Of a DNA stretch of 59,450 bases, positions 1 through 9,001 are shown piece by piece (position 1 is the first letter of the stretch; every line of letters begins with the position of its first letter). The position numbers were made by a program, and so were the translations under genes. Location of the stretch: NCBI GenBank assembly GCA_021373025.1, contig JAJFTL010000015.1, positions 1 through 59,450 of the forward strand, read 5' to 3'. Under the pieces are notes generated by a model. That model saw nothing but the letters and a program-made list of their open reading frames with translations, made no database searches and was not told where the DNA came from. The DNA is from a bacterium (lineage in GTDB: Bacteria; Caldisericota; Caldisericia; Cryosericales; Cryosericaceae).

Positions 1-372
1 TCAGACAATTGCTTGAACTTCGTTATCTATGTGGGGGAATCATCTTGTTTTGGTGTTGCAGAATGATCTGTGACTGTCACACTGTTAATAGTAGCAACTG
101 GGAGGTGCCTGTAGAAGGGAGTCTCAACGCTTGTCTTTGAGCTCTGAGATTAGAGCGGCTTTCTCCACGACGCGAGTGTGAAGGGTATCGGAGATTGCCT
201 CAGATGTTGCTTTCGGGATCTGAAGCAAGATGGTACGCTTGGATGAGTTCACATATTAGTGTTGCAAATTATAATTATTCGGGCAAACTTGTGAAAGGAT
301 GAGAACTTGAGGTGCTATAGCTCGTTGAAGCACCGCGCGAAGTATGAACTGAGAAGGTACGAGGAGGTACAA
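1..372. other. Non-coding leader region upstream of the surface protein
   Basis: No convincing reading frame is visible. The stretch appears to be the 5' regulatory region of the large surface protein that follows. It holds a good promoter near 248-275 and a strong ribosome site (GAGGAGG, 361-367). Nothing else was identified in the first 240 bases, which could also be the 3' flank of a gene lying outside the window. Confidence 0.5.
248..275 (+). promoter_or_regulatory. Sigma70-type promoter of the surface protein gene
   Basis: TTCACA (5 of 6 to consensus) and a perfect TATAAT are separated by 16 nt. Transcription would start near 282, leaving a leader of about 90 nt before the ATG at 373. 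Confidence 0.6.
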
Positions 373-3300
373 ATGAAGAAGTTGTTGTCACTGGTACTAG
401 TTCTGGCACTTATACTGGGAGCGCTCGGGGGCGTTGTGAATGTAGACGCGGCCATGTCCGGGATTCTTGCAACTGCAAGTCCGAACACCGCAGGATCCTA
501 CGCATCCTATTCGATTCAACTGCTCGGAGCCAATGCTATTGCCTTGGGTGGATGGATTCAGGTCAACTTTCCATCTTCGTTCGTAATGATGCCCGGTAGC
601 ATGAGTCCTACGCTGGTCAGTATCAATGGGACTGTAGCCCCATCCTTCGTCACGATTTTCGGAACCAGCGTCTTCATACAGTTGTCGTCCTCAACAGCCA
701 TTTCCGCTGGAACGATCTCAGTTACCATTCAAGCGAGTCCCGCTATCAAGAACCCATCCGTGGCCGGCAACTACTCGATCAATGCAACGACGACCGGGGA
801 TACGGCGCCGGGTACCGGGTTGATCAGCATCGGCACGACCGGCATCACAGGTCTGTCGGCGTTTGTGACCCCTGCGACGACCAGCGCAGTCGCCTCGTGG
901 TCGCTGAGTTTTGCCACCAGCGCTACTGGCGCTCTCGCGGTGGGACAGACGATCACTGTCACGTTCCCGGCGGGCACGAGGCTTCCGGCTTCTATGCCTG
1001 CAGGCTCCATCCTGATCTCTTCCGGTTCCTACTCGAGCGTACCTGTGACGGCTGCAACAGGCTCAGGATCGGTCCTGACAATACAGGTTCCAGCTGCAAT
1101 GACCGGCGGCATCAGTGCCTCGGCATTTGTAAGTATCCAGATCCTGACAACCTATGGCCTGGTGAACACACCGGTTGCCGGCACGTACTCTGTTTTGCTG
1201 GCAACAGCAGCAGACACCGTCCCAGCTTCCTCCAACCAAGTCTCAATCACAGGGACGACGATTGGCGCCGTCACCGTTGCCGTCAGTCCACTGACTCCAT
1301 CGACAGCTGCCACATATACGCTATTCTTCTCGACAAGCACCTCGGGCGGTCTCGTTCCCGGCGACAGCATCAGCGTGCAGTTCCCTGCTGGAACAGGGTA
1401 CCCCGCGTTTATCAACCCGACGTTGATCCTGGTCAACGGTCAGCCTTCGCTGAACGCGACACGGACGCTGAACACGCTGCAGATATCGCTGCCGCCCGCA
1501 ATGTCGATTCCTGCAAGTGCTTTCGTCCAACTTCAGATCCAGACGACGTTTGGCATCACAAACCCGGCTACCCCGGGCACCTACAAGGTGAATGTGTTTA
1601 CCAGCAAGGATTCGACACCTGTCCAGTCCAACGACTATGTCATCACCGGGACGTCAGTCACGGGGCTGACTCTTGCAGTCGATCCGCGTGCACAGTCGGC
1701 TCTCGCTGAATATCGGCTGACATTCAACACCAGTTCAACGGGCTCCTTGCAGGCGGGCATAGGGACGATCACCGTGGACTTTTCGTCGGGTGTTTCACTC
1801 CCGACGTCGCCAGTCGCCAGTCGCGTTACGGTCAATGGGACCAACGCTCAAACGGTCTCCCGCCCGGACAGTGATACGCTCGTCGTCACGACCCCGGTTA
1901 CCATCGGTGCTCAGGCATCGGTCGTGCTGGTGTTCACACGCGATTTCGGCATCAGGAATCCCGCACCCACGGGGACTACCGTCAATATCAAAGTCAAGAC
2001 TAGCTCGGACTTGACACAGTCTCAGGTGTCATTCGTAACCACGAACTCGTCCATTTCGCAGCCGCAGGTGATCCTTACGACTAATGGAGCTGGCCTGAAC
2101 TCCGGCTACACTGTCACCTTCACGACGGGTCCTGCCGGCGATCTCACAGCCAACCAGGGAAGAGTCTCAATAGTCTTCCCAACCGGCACTAGCATACCTG
2201 CGACTATTGCGACCAATGCTGTTCGTCTCAATGGGCTGATACCATATGCAGTACAGGTCATTGGCCAGCGCATCGATCTCACTGTGGCAGCCAACGTCAG
2301 CGCAAATGCGCAGATCCAGGTCGTGTTCGACAAGGCCGCTGGCATCCGCAATCCGTCAAGCCCGCAGTCTGTGGTTCTTCAAGCTTACACGACCTCCGAG
2401 AACAGCAGTGTGTCGAGCGCGGCGTATCAGATTGTCGCCCTTGCCCATACTACCGCAACGGTGAACCCTGTGAATCCTGATGGACTCAATGGATACTACA
2501 AGACACGCCCCGTCGTTACCATTGCCATCACCAGCGGTTCTAGTGCCGGGTTCTCAATCTATTACCGTATCAACAGCGGTGCAGAGACCCTGTACACGTC
2601 GCCGGTCCAGGTTCCTGACGGAAACATCACGATCACGTACTATGCGCGGGACAACGCACAGAACCAGGAAGATCCGAACACACTGAGCCTCAAAGTGAAG
2701 ACCTCGGCGCCTCAGATCACGATCCTCTCGCCAGCAGAAGGAAGCGTGGGCAGCAGTCAGAGCATGACGCTGACGGGTCGCACGGAAGCGGGAAGCTCGG
2801 TCACTGTAAACGGAGTATCCGCGACTGTCCAACCGTCGGGTGATTTCTCTGCGATCGTCAACCTCAGCGAGGGGGTCAACGCCATCCAGGTCGTCGCGAC
2901 GGACGTCGCGGGCAATGTCGGTCAGACACGTGTGAATGTGACGCTCGACACCAAGCCACCCATGCTCACCATAACGTCGCCGAAGATCTACTCGACGGCG
3001 ATGACGCAGCAGGTGACGGTAGCTGGCAAGACTGATCCCGGATCAATCGTAACGGTCGCCGGCTCACAGGTGAACGTAGCGGCAGACGGCTCGTTCAGCG
3101 TCATGTACATGTTCCCGAAGGAAGGGCTGAACGTCATCGACATAACCTCGAAAGATGCGGCTGGCAACGTTGCCAAGACTGGCCTCCCTGTCACATACGT
3201 GGCGCGTACGCTGATCCGGCTTCAGGTCGGCAACAAGACGGCGATGATCAACGACACGACGAAGGCGCTGCAGGTTGCCCCCGTTAACGTCAAGGGTACA

Positions 3301-3585
3301 GTCATGGTCCCGCTTCGGTTCATCGGAGAAGCATTCGGTGCAACAGTTGAGTGGGAACCAGTATTCAAACTTGTCCGGATTCAACTTGGTTCCACGACGA
3401 TCTATCTCCAGATTGGTTACAACTATGCGTCGGTGAATGGCAAGAGGGTCATCCTCCAGGGTCTGCCGACCATCATCAGTGGCACGACCATGGTGCCCAT
3501 CCGCTTCATCTCTGAGGCATTTAACGCGCAGGTGACGTGGATTCAAGCGACACAGGGCGTAGAGATCACCTATCCGAAACCCTGA
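373..3585 (+). CDS. Secreted repeat-rich surface protein with C-terminal copper-amine-oxidase-N (stalk) domain
   Basis: A large exported cell-surface protein of 1070 residues. The ATG at 373 is chosen because GAGGAGG lies just upstream and MKKLLSLVLVLALILG opens a clear signal peptide cleaved near residue 27; the frame stays open further upstream without a ribosome site. Residues ~30-690 are about five degenerate repeats of roughly 120-130 residues, each with motifs like FPAGT and FGIxNPxxxGTY, probably beta-sandwich modules. A chitobiase-like segment follows (~692-785), then two Ig-like glucodextranase-B-type repeats (~780-945, motif ITILSPAEGS). Residues ~945-1070 carry two MVPLRFI/MVPIRFI motifs typical of the copper amine oxidase N-terminal domain, which in Firmicutes and Thermotogota-like bacteria is a cell-wall or stalk module rather than an enzyme. 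A structural or adhesive surface role is inferred. Confidence 0.85.
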   Translation: MKKLLSLVLVLALILGALGGVVNVDAAMSGILATASPNTAGSYASYSIQLLGANAIALGGWIQVNFPSSFVMMPGSMSPTLVSINGTVAPSFVTIFGTSVFIQLSSSTAISAGTISVTIQASPAIKNPSVAGNYSINATTTGDTAPGTGLISIGTTGITGLSAFVTPATTSAVASWSLSFATSATGALAVGQTITVTFPAGTRLPASMPAGSILISSGSYSSVPVTAATGSGSVLTIQVPAAMTGGISASAFVSIQILTTYGLVNTPVAGTYSVLLATAADTVPASSNQVSITGTTIGAVTVAVSPLTPSTAATYTLFFSTSTSGGLVPGDSISVQFPAGTGYPAFINPTLILVNGQPSLNATRTLNTLQISLPPAMSIPASAFVQLQIQTTFGITNPATPGTYKVNVFTSKDSTPVQSNDYVITGTSVTGLTLAVDPRAQSALAEYRLTFNTSSTGSLQAGIGTITVDFSSGVSLPTSPVASRVTVNGTNAQTVSRPDSDTLVVTTPVTIGAQASVVLVFTRDFGIRNPAPTGTTVNIKVKTSSDLTQSQVSFVTTNSSISQPQVILTTNGAGLNSGYTVTFTTGPAGDLTANQGRVSIVFPTGTSIPATIATNAVRLNGLIPYAVQVIGQRIDLTVAANVSANAQIQVVFDKAAGIRNPSSPQSVVLQAYTTSENSSVSSAAYQIVALAHTTATVNPVNPDGLNGYYKTRPVVTIAITSGSSAGFSIYYRINSGAETLYTSPVQVPDGNITITYYARDNAQNQEDPNTLSLKVKTSAPQITILSPAEGSVGSSQSMTLTGRTEAGSSVTVNGVSATVQPSGDFSAIVNLSEGVNAIQVVATDVAGNVGQTRVNVTLDTKPPMLTITSPKIYSTAMTQQVTVAGKTDPGSIVTVAGSQVNVAADGSFSVMYMFPKEGLNVIDITSKDAAGNVAKTGLPVTYVARTLIRLQVGNKTAMINDTTKALQVAPVNVKGTVMVPLRFIGEAFGATVEWEPVFKLVRIQLGSTTIYLQIGYNYASVNGKRVILQGLPTIISGTTMVPIRFISEAFNAQVTWIQATQGVEITYPKP

Positions 3586-3619
3586 ACCCAGCAGGTAACG
3601 AATCACAGGGGTGTGCAGC

Positions 3620-4330
3620 ATGAAGCATGAGGGAGTGATCATTAGTCTGCTTGTCGTTGCAGTGGCTATTGCTGCGGCGGGACTGGTCCTTGCTGTTGCA
3701 CGCCCTGCCGCACCCCAGCTCAGGGTCGTCGCCGCAACCGGCAGGGCCCAGCAGTCGTTTGTACCGGATGTCGCCCACCTGGACCTTGGCGTCCAGACAG
3801 ATGCCCCAACGGTGGAGAAGGCTCAGGAGGACAACTCCGCCACCATGAACGCCGTGCTCGCTGCCCTCAAGGGAGCCGGGGTGAAATCCGAGGATATTCA
3901 GACCAGCAATTTCTATGTCAATCAGAACTTTGACTATTCCAGCGGGCAGTCGAAACCCACCGGATGGCGGGTGAGCAATACCATGACTGTCCAGATCAAG
4001 CCGAATCTTGTCTCCTCGGTCATCGATGCAGGATCGAAAGCCGGAGTGAACATCTTCAACAGCATTCGCTTCGATATCACCAACCGAGAGGAGCTGAAAG
4101 CGAAACTCGTGAAAAATGCCATGGCGAACGCCCGGGCGAAAGCCCTGGGAACGCTGGAAGGCACGACCCATACCTTGGGCGATATCGTTTCGGTTGCCGC
4201 CGACTGGTCCGGACCTTCACTGGTCCTGGCTGGCGCCGAGGGCATGGGGGGCTATGCAATGTCCGTCCCTGTGGAAACCGGCACGAGTGAGCTGTCTGTT
4301 TCGGTGTCTGTGAGTTTCGAGCTTCACTGA
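3620..4330 (+). CDS. SIMPL (DUF541) domain periplasmic/extracytoplasmic protein
   Basis: A 236-residue protein of the SIMPL/DUF541 family. An N-terminal membrane anchor or uncleaved signal (residues ~5-26, VVAVAIAAAGLVLAVA) precedes the family's typical opening, RVVAATGRAQ...VPDVAHLDLGV, and the conserved QTSNFYVNQ and VSNTMTVQIKP stretches. The ATG at 3620 is preferred over a GTG nine bases upstream because AGGGG lies about 8 nt before it. It starts 34 nt after the surface protein and may share its transcript. SIMPL proteins are of unclear function; some affect envelope stress or oligomerise as channels. Family assignment is firm, role unknown. Confidence 0.85.
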   Translation: MKHEGVIISLLVVAVAIAAAGLVLAVARPAAPQLRVVAATGRAQQSFVPDVAHLDLGVQTDAPTVEKAQEDNSATMNAVLAALKGAGVKSEDIQTSNFYVNQNFDYSSGQSKPTGWRVSNTMTVQIKPNLVSSVIDAGSKAGVNIFNSIRFDITNREELKAKLVKNAMANARAKALGTLEGTTHTLGDIVSVAADWSGPSLVLAGAEGMGGYAMSVPVETGTSELSVSVSVSFELH

Positions 4331-4357
4331 GATTCTGCAGTCATAGCATGCGTTGTT

Positions 4358-4387
4358 CCGCCCCGTGGGCTTCGACCTGCGGGGCGG
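4358..4387 (+). terminator. GC hairpin after the SIMPL gene
   Basis: CCGCCCCG pairs with CGGGGCGG across a 14-nt loop, shortly after the stop codon. There is no clear T-run, so it may terminate weakly or merely stabilise the transcript end. Confidence 0.4.
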
Positions 4388-4584
4388 AGCCATGATTCCG
4401 GTGTTGCATCCGTTCCACAGGGTGCTAGTATGATGCCATGTTCTTCACAATTGAGACTGCACGTACGGCTGAACGTCAGTTTCTGGCGCGACTGGACCGA
4501 GACCGCTGTTCATGCTGCCTTTTGGTTCATTGTCTGTTCACACATGACCGCAACACCGACCTACATCGAGGGTAGAATACAACT

Positions 4585-5277
4585 ATGAGAAAGATACTGG
4601 TAGTCGAAGATGAAGAGAACATCCGTACGCTCGAGAAGCTTTATCTGCAGAAGGAAGGCTACGAACCCGTGCTGGCGACGACCGGAAAGGAAGCACTGCG
4701 CCTGTTCGACGAGCAGAAGCCCGACCTTGTGATCCTGGACCTCATGCTGCCTGAGATGAGCGGCGAGGACGTGTGCCGTGAGATCCGCAAGAAATCGACG
4801 GTACCGATCATCATGGTGACAGCCAAGAGTGACGAGCTTCAGAAGCTTGAAGGCCTGGAGATCGGAGCCGATGATTATGTGACCAAGCCGTTCAGTCCGC
4901 GCGAACTGATCGCCCGAATTAAGGCGGCACTCAGGCGGTACGACTGGGAGCGTCTGGCGGATACGGCACCGGTGGAGAAGCTAGTCTTCAAGGACATCAC
5001 TGTTTATCCAGGCAAGCACCGTGTGGTCAAAGCAGGCAAGGACATCATGCTGACTCCCAAGGAGTTCGAGGTATTCACCCTGCTGGTCAAGGCAAACGGA
5101 GAGCCTGTCTCTCGTTCCAGCCTCATCAAGGAAATCTACGGCGGCAGCGATGACGAGGTCTTCGACCGGACCATCGATGCCTATATCAAGAACATCCGCA
5201 AGAAAATCCAGGACGATCCCGGAAATCCCACGTATATTGAATCCATCTACGGGATCGGATATCGCATCCTGGTATAG
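4585..5277 (+). CDS. OmpR/PhoB-family response regulator
   Basis: A 230-residue two-component response regulator. The N-terminal receiver domain (1-~118) has the acidic pair (VVEDEEN), phospho-acceptor Asp52 (LVILDLMLPEM), a Thr switch (MVTAKS) and Lys101 (YVTKPFSP). The C-terminal winged-helix trans_reg_C domain (~130-230) has LTPKEFEVFTLLVKA and the terminal YGIGYRILV. A sensor kinase starts 9 nt after its stop, so the two form a cognate pair. The regulon is unknown; the upstream surface and SIMPL genes are possible local targets but no operator was identified. Confidence 0.95.
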   Translation: MRKILVVEDEENIRTLEKLYLQKEGYEPVLATTGKEALRLFDEQKPDLVILDLMLPEMSGEDVCREIRKKSTVPIIMVTAKSDELQKLEGLEIGADDYVTKPFSPRELIARIKAALRRYDWERLADTAPVEKLVFKDITVYPGKHRVVKAGKDIMLTPKEFEVFTLLVKANGEPVSRSSLIKEIYGGSDDEVFDRTIDAYIKNIRKKIQDDPGNPTYIESIYGIGYRILV

Positions 5278-5286
5278 CGTGCTTCG

Positions 5287-6456
5287 TTGAGGAAGTGGAC
5301 GTCCAGCTTTCATAGCAGGCTGATCCTCAGCTATGCAGCACTGCTGCTGCTGGTGATGGTGCTGTCGGTAACGGTGGCGGACGCTTTCTTCATGCGAACA
5401 TTCAGGACGTTCCTGTCTGGCGGATATGGATCGCCGTTCGGCGTCACATCGGCGGTAATCGAGCCGGACGCCTATCTGTTGACGGACGCATATCTTCGGT
5501 TTCATGACATGATGCGCATTTCCGTGTGGATCGGGGGATGCGCCGTCATGTTGATCGCACTTGTCGTCGCAACCTGGTTGACACGGCGCTTTTCTCGCCC
5601 CATTGCCAGTTTTGCCGGTTTTGCGGACCGCATCGGTCACGGCGACTACGATGCGCATATCTCGAACAACCAGGGAATGCGCGAGTTTGCTGAGCTGTCC
5701 GACGCGCTGAATCACATGGCCCAAGAGTTGAAATGCCGTGACGAGGTCGAGCGCGAGCTGTTCTCCAATCTTTCGCACGAACTTCGCACGCCCGTTACTG
5801 TTATCAAGGGGTACGTGGAGGCACTTGACGCGGGGCTCATCTCCAGTCCCGAGGAACTGCACTCCGCGACTGAGGCGATTTCACAGGAGACAGCCAATCT
5901 CGAGGTCATGATCAACGAACTGCGGCAGATTGCTCAGATCGACAACAACACTGTCCGTCCTGAGCCCTCCACCTTCGATATAGACGAGGTCCTTGGCTAT
6001 ATCTGGCGGAGGTTTGCCCCCGTTGCGGCAAACAAGGGAGTCCTGTTGTCACACCACTTTGAAGCACATGTGAACGTCCATCTTGACCGCCAGCTTCTCG
6101 ATCGGGCTCTGGCCAATCTCCTGACCAACGCGATTACGGCAACGGCGTCAGGCAATGCGGTCACGCTGTCGAGCAAGGCTGACAATGTTCATGGCATCAG
6201 CATTGTAGTGGAGGACTCGGGCTGCGGGATTCCAGAAGCGGACCTGGCACACGTGTTCGACCGTTTTTTCCGCGGCGACCGTTCGCGGAACAGGAGAAGC
6301 GGAGGGTTGGGGCTGGGGCTGCCCATCGCGAGGGATCTGGTCCAGATTGAAGGCGGGCAACTTGAGATTGCGAGTACAGTGGGCGTCGGAACGCATGTCA
6401 CGATTTCGTATCCGCGATCGGTCATTGTCCGGCAGGAACCTGTCCTGGCATCTTGA
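5287..6456 (+). CDS. Membrane sensor histidine kinase
   Basis: A 389-residue partner of the preceding response regulator. It has two membrane segments (~12-34 and ~79-98) flanking a short external loop of about 45 residues, a HAMP linker (~98-150), a HisKA domain with His164 in FSNLSHELRTPV, and a HATPase domain with N box (LANLLTNAI), G1 (VEDSGCGI) and G2 (GLGLGLPIA). The start is a TTG without a strong ribosome site; translational coupling to the regulator is likely. The small sensor loop suggests detection within the membrane or close to its surface. Confidence 0.93.
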   Translation: MRKWTSSFHSRLILSYAALLLLVMVLSVTVADAFFMRTFRTFLSGGYGSPFGVTSAVIEPDAYLLTDAYLRFHDMMRISVWIGGCAVMLIALVVATWLTRRFSRPIASFAGFADRIGHGDYDAHISNNQGMREFAELSDALNHMAQELKCRDEVERELFSNLSHELRTPVTVIKGYVEALDAGLISSPEELHSATEAISQETANLEVMINELRQIAQIDNNTVRPEPSTFDIDEVLGYIWRRFAPVAANKGVLLSHHFEAHVNVHLDRQLLDRALANLLTNAITATASGNAVTLSSKADNVHGISIVVEDSGCGIPEADLAHVFDRFFRGDRSRNRRSGGLGLGLPIARDLVQIEGGQLEIASTVGVGTHVTISYPRSVIVRQEPVLAS

Positions 6457-6463
6457 TGCGTCG

Positions 6464-6479
6464 CACCTGCTTCCAGGTG
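6464..6479 (+). terminator. Short hairpin after the sensor kinase
   Basis: CACCTG-CTTC-CAGGTG is a perfect 6-bp stem with a tetraloop just after the kinase stop. The T-tract downstream is interrupted, so termination is uncertain. Confidence 0.3.
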
Positions 6480-6539
6480 GTACAAGGTTTTACCGGTGTC
6501 AATGGCCGGTCAAGCAGATTTTGAGGTCGGAGGTGCTGT

Positions 6540-7001
6540 ATGGCAGACAATAATGTGGTGCATGCCGAAGTCGTTCAGACAGAGGGACTGACCTTTGTGG
6601 GGCGCGGACCATCGAATCATTGGGTCGTCCTGGACTCGGCCGAGGCAGGCGGCGGCCACGGGGCTGGAGCAAGCCCCATGGAATTGCTGCTGCTGGCACT
6701 GGGCGGGTGCACGGGCATGGATGTTGTGTCGATCCTCACCAAGATGAAGGAATCTTTCACTGGCTTCCGCGTCGAGCTGACGGGGGAGAAGGCGCTGGAA
6801 CACCCAAAAAAGTACACGCGCGTCTACATCGACTACTACCTGACAAGTGAGAGTGTAGCAACAGAGAATGTGGTCAAAGCAATCTCGCTGTCGGCAACGA
6901 AGTACTGTTCGGTGGGAGCATCGCTGGCGGCAGGTGTCGCCCTGGTCCATCGGTACCATATCATGCGCAGTGCCGGTGAGGAGACAGGCGAGGTTGTCTG
7001 A
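6540..7001 (+). CDS. OsmC/Ohr-family peroxiredoxin-like protein
   Basis: A 153-residue OsmC-family protein, a class of thiol-dependent enzymes that reduce organic hydroperoxides or handle persulfides. The two hallmark cysteines are present: Cys57 in LALGGCTGMDVV and Cys123 in TKYCSVGAS. SPMELLLLALGG and the C-terminal HRYHI also fit the family. GGAGGTG lies just before the ATG. Its position after the two-component system may link it to oxidative stress, but this is inference. Confidence 0.92.
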   Translation: MADNNVVHAEVVQTEGLTFVGRGPSNHWVVLDSAEAGGGHGAGASPMELLLLALGGCTGMDVVSILTKMKESFTGFRVELTGEKALEHPKKYTRVYIDYYLTSESVATENVVKAISLSATKYCSVGASLAAGVALVHRYHIMRSAGEETGEVV

Positions 7002-7014
7002 CAGTCTCGCAGCC

Positions 7015-7443
7015 ATGGGAGCCCCAGGACACAGGAACAAGAAGAAAAAGACACGCGCCACGCCTATCTCGCCCAGACTGGAGCAGTCCGGTGATTCCAT
7101 TCCGGGCGCAGCAGCCGACGTCTCCAGGGATCACACCCTCGATTCCATTTTCGATCCAGCGCACGTCCGCCTGAGCAGCGTCATGCAGCGCCAGTCAGAA
7201 TTGGTGACGCTTGCTCGGCACTTTGCCCTAGCGTCGATCTTTGTTCCGGTAGCGGGCGTTGTCCTTGGGCTGCTAGCCGTCCTGTTTGCGCGCGAGGCGC
7301 AGGACATGTTCGATCTTGTCGGAGGTTCTGCCTTCGATCAAGGCCAAGCGCACAGGGCTCTTGTCACCGGGGGCATCATGACAGGAGTGTGGCTGATCGG
7401 CACAGTCGTCCTGATTGCAATCCTGGCTCCTCGAGGCTTCTAG
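7015..7443 (+). CDS. Small two-helix membrane protein of unknown function
   Basis: An unrecognised protein of 142 residues. It begins 13 nt after osmC. The N-terminal ~65 residues are polar and basic (RNKKKKTR). Two hydrophobic helices follow, about 70-92 (FVPVAGVVLGLLAVLF) and 120-140 (VWLIGTVVLIAIL), with the protein ending a few residues later. No ribosome site is obvious at the ATG chosen, so an internal start is possible. Codon use resembles its neighbours. Probably a real membrane protein, but no family is assigned. Confidence 0.6.
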   Translation: MGAPGHRNKKKKTRATPISPRLEQSGDSIPGAAADVSRDHTLDSIFDPAHVRLSSVMQRQSELVTLARHFALASIFVPVAGVVLGLLAVLFAREAQDMFDLVGGSAFDQGQAHRALVTGGIMTGVWLIGTVVLIAILAPRGF

Positions 7444-7485
7444 ACTGCCACCGCTCGCGGCAATGTCAGAAATCCTCCCATCTGC

Positions 7486-7968
7486 TCAGAACTTGTAGCC
7501 GAACCGCCGCAGCAGAGCCTTCCTATCTGCCGCATCCTGTTCAATCTCAACACCCTTCGGCTTCTGCCCATCGATGACCCCGAGGATGCCGCGTCCTGTT
7601 CCGTCATCCGCAACAATCACTTTGAGCGCGTTTGCTGTGGCAGCGAAGATCGTGCAGACCTCTGGCACCGCCTTGATGGCGTTCAGGACGTTGATCGGAT
7701 ACGCATTGCCCAGCACGATGACAAACATGTGCCCTGCTCCGATGTTCATCGCGTTGGTGCGAGCAAGATCGATGAGGCGCTGGTCCGTCCCTGCACTCCG
7801 TACAAGACAGACCCCTGACGCCTCGTTGAACGCCAGCCCAAACTTCACGCCAGGAACGGCGTTCACCACTGCTTCGTAGATGTCCTCGACACTCTTGATG
7901 AAGTGTGTCTGGCCGACAATGACGTTCATGTCCTCGTCTTTTGTGATCGCTACCAGTTCTAGCTCCAT
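7486..7968 (-). CDS. Adenosine-specific kinase (DUF355 family)
   Basis: A 160-residue protein matching the Adenosine_kin (PF04008) family, known from archaea and thermophilic bacteria, for which adenosine phosphorylation has been proposed. Characteristic stretches are GQTHFIKSVEDIYEA, GLAFNEASG, HMFVIVLGNAYPINVLNAIK and TGRGILGVIDG. Full length for the family. GGAGGTGATGCC precedes the ATG. A promoter (TTGCTG-16-TACAAT) lies immediately upstream. It stands alone on its strand between plus-strand genes. Confidence 0.88.
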   Translation of the reverse strand: MELELVAITKDEDMNVIVGQTHFIKSVEDIYEAVVNAVPGVKFGLAFNEASGVCLVRSAGTDQRLIDLARTNAMNIGAGHMFVIVLGNAYPINVLNAIKAVPEVCTIFAATANALKVIVADDGTGRGILGVIDGQKPKGVEIEQDAADRKALLRRFGYKF

Positions 7969-8326
7969 GGCATCACCTCCATGAGCATTGTAGCGCAGGA
8001 TGCGGTCTCAGCAACGATACGCTCGGAGGGTCGCGCCAAGAAACGCGAAGCCGGCATGACATGGACTGTCAGTGGTTGGCACAGATTGCGTGCCATATCA
8101 GTCGCCCACGGCAACACCCGGGTGTCGTGCACATGTCGCGCTGGATCCAGTACACCATCAGTCCTCATGCATTCGGGGGCGATTCGTTGACACCCGGATC
8201 CTACCAGAGTCTACGATGATAGACGCCTCGACGCCGCCGGCTAGCTGCTTGACAGCAGGGCGGCCTTCTGTACCTTGCTAGCAGGGACAGCAACCTGAAG
8301 CTGCACCCAATTGACAGGAGGAACCC
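7969..8326. other. Intergenic region between divergent genes
   Basis: This holds the promoter of the minus-strand kinase gene and the upstream region of the plus-strand AIM24-like gene. A weak plus-strand candidate is TTGACA at 8249-8254 with a poor -10 (TACCTT, 8271-8276). Several short frames are open but none has a ribosome site or recognisable product. Confidence 0.4.
7987..8014 (-). promoter_or_regulatory. Promoter of the adenosine-specific kinase gene
   Basis: Read on the minus strand, TTGCTG and TACAAT are separated by 16 nt, about 20 nt before the start codon region. Confidence 0.5.
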
Positions 8327-9001
8327 ATGCAGTACAAGATCATGTATCAGCCGTCCTACTCCCTGCTCGAACTTCAGCTCGACCCGTCAGAGTCGATCGT
8401 CGCCGAATTGGATGCCATGGTTAGCGTGACACCCAATATCAGCATCGACACGGGAGCCAGGGGAGGCCTCTTTGGTGCTCTGAAGCGGTCGATCGGTGGG
8501 GAGAGCATGTTCCAGAACACATTAACTGCGCAGGACGGGCAGGGCACTGTGACGCTGGCGCCAACTATGGTGGGCGATATTGCCGCTCGCCACATGAGGG
8601 GTGAAAGCCTGTTTGTCCAGTCGGGCTCGTTTCTCGCATCCTCGCCTTCCATCGATCTCGACACGACGTGGGGTGGAGCACGGACATTCTTCTCCCGTGA
8701 GGGACTGTTTGTGCTGAAGGCGACAGGCACCGGAATGCTGTTCATGTCCAGCTACGGAGCTATCCATTCAGTTACGCTGGCGCCAGGAGAGCAGCTGGTC
8801 ATGGACACGGGGCACATGGTGGCGTTCGATGCGACGATGGGATACCGTGTCCGGGCGATAGGCGGGGTCAAGCAGACACTGTTCTCCGGTGAGGGCCTGG
8901 TCGTCGACTTGACGGGACCGGGGACCATCTATATGCAGACGCGGAACTTTAGTGCTTTCGTGAACTACCTGGTTCCGAGGCTGCCCTCCAACCACACCTA
9001 G
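8327..9001 (+). CDS. AIM24 / TIGR00266 family protein
   Basis: A 224-residue member of the AIM24 (DUF124, TIGR00266) family of beta-helical trimeric proteins. Seen: MVSVTPNISIDTGARGG near the N-terminus, GESLFQN-like repeats, VTLAPGEQLVMDTGHMVAFD, and the C-terminal GPGTIYMQTRNFSAF that is highly conserved in this family. AGGAGG precedes the ATG. Function in bacteria is not known. Its stop codon overlaps the stop of the converging gene in a palindromic CTAG. Confidence 0.9.
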   Translation: MQYKIMYQPSYSLLELQLDPSESIVAELDAMVSVTPNISIDTGARGGLFGALKRSIGGESMFQNTLTAQDGQGTVTLAPTMVGDIAARHMRGESLFVQSGSFLASSPSIDLDTTWGGARTFFSREGLFVLKATGTGMLFMSSYGAIHSVTLAPGEQLVMDTGHMVAFDATMGYRVRAIGGVKQTLFSGEGLVVDLTGPGTIYMQTRNFSAFVNYLVPRLPSNHT

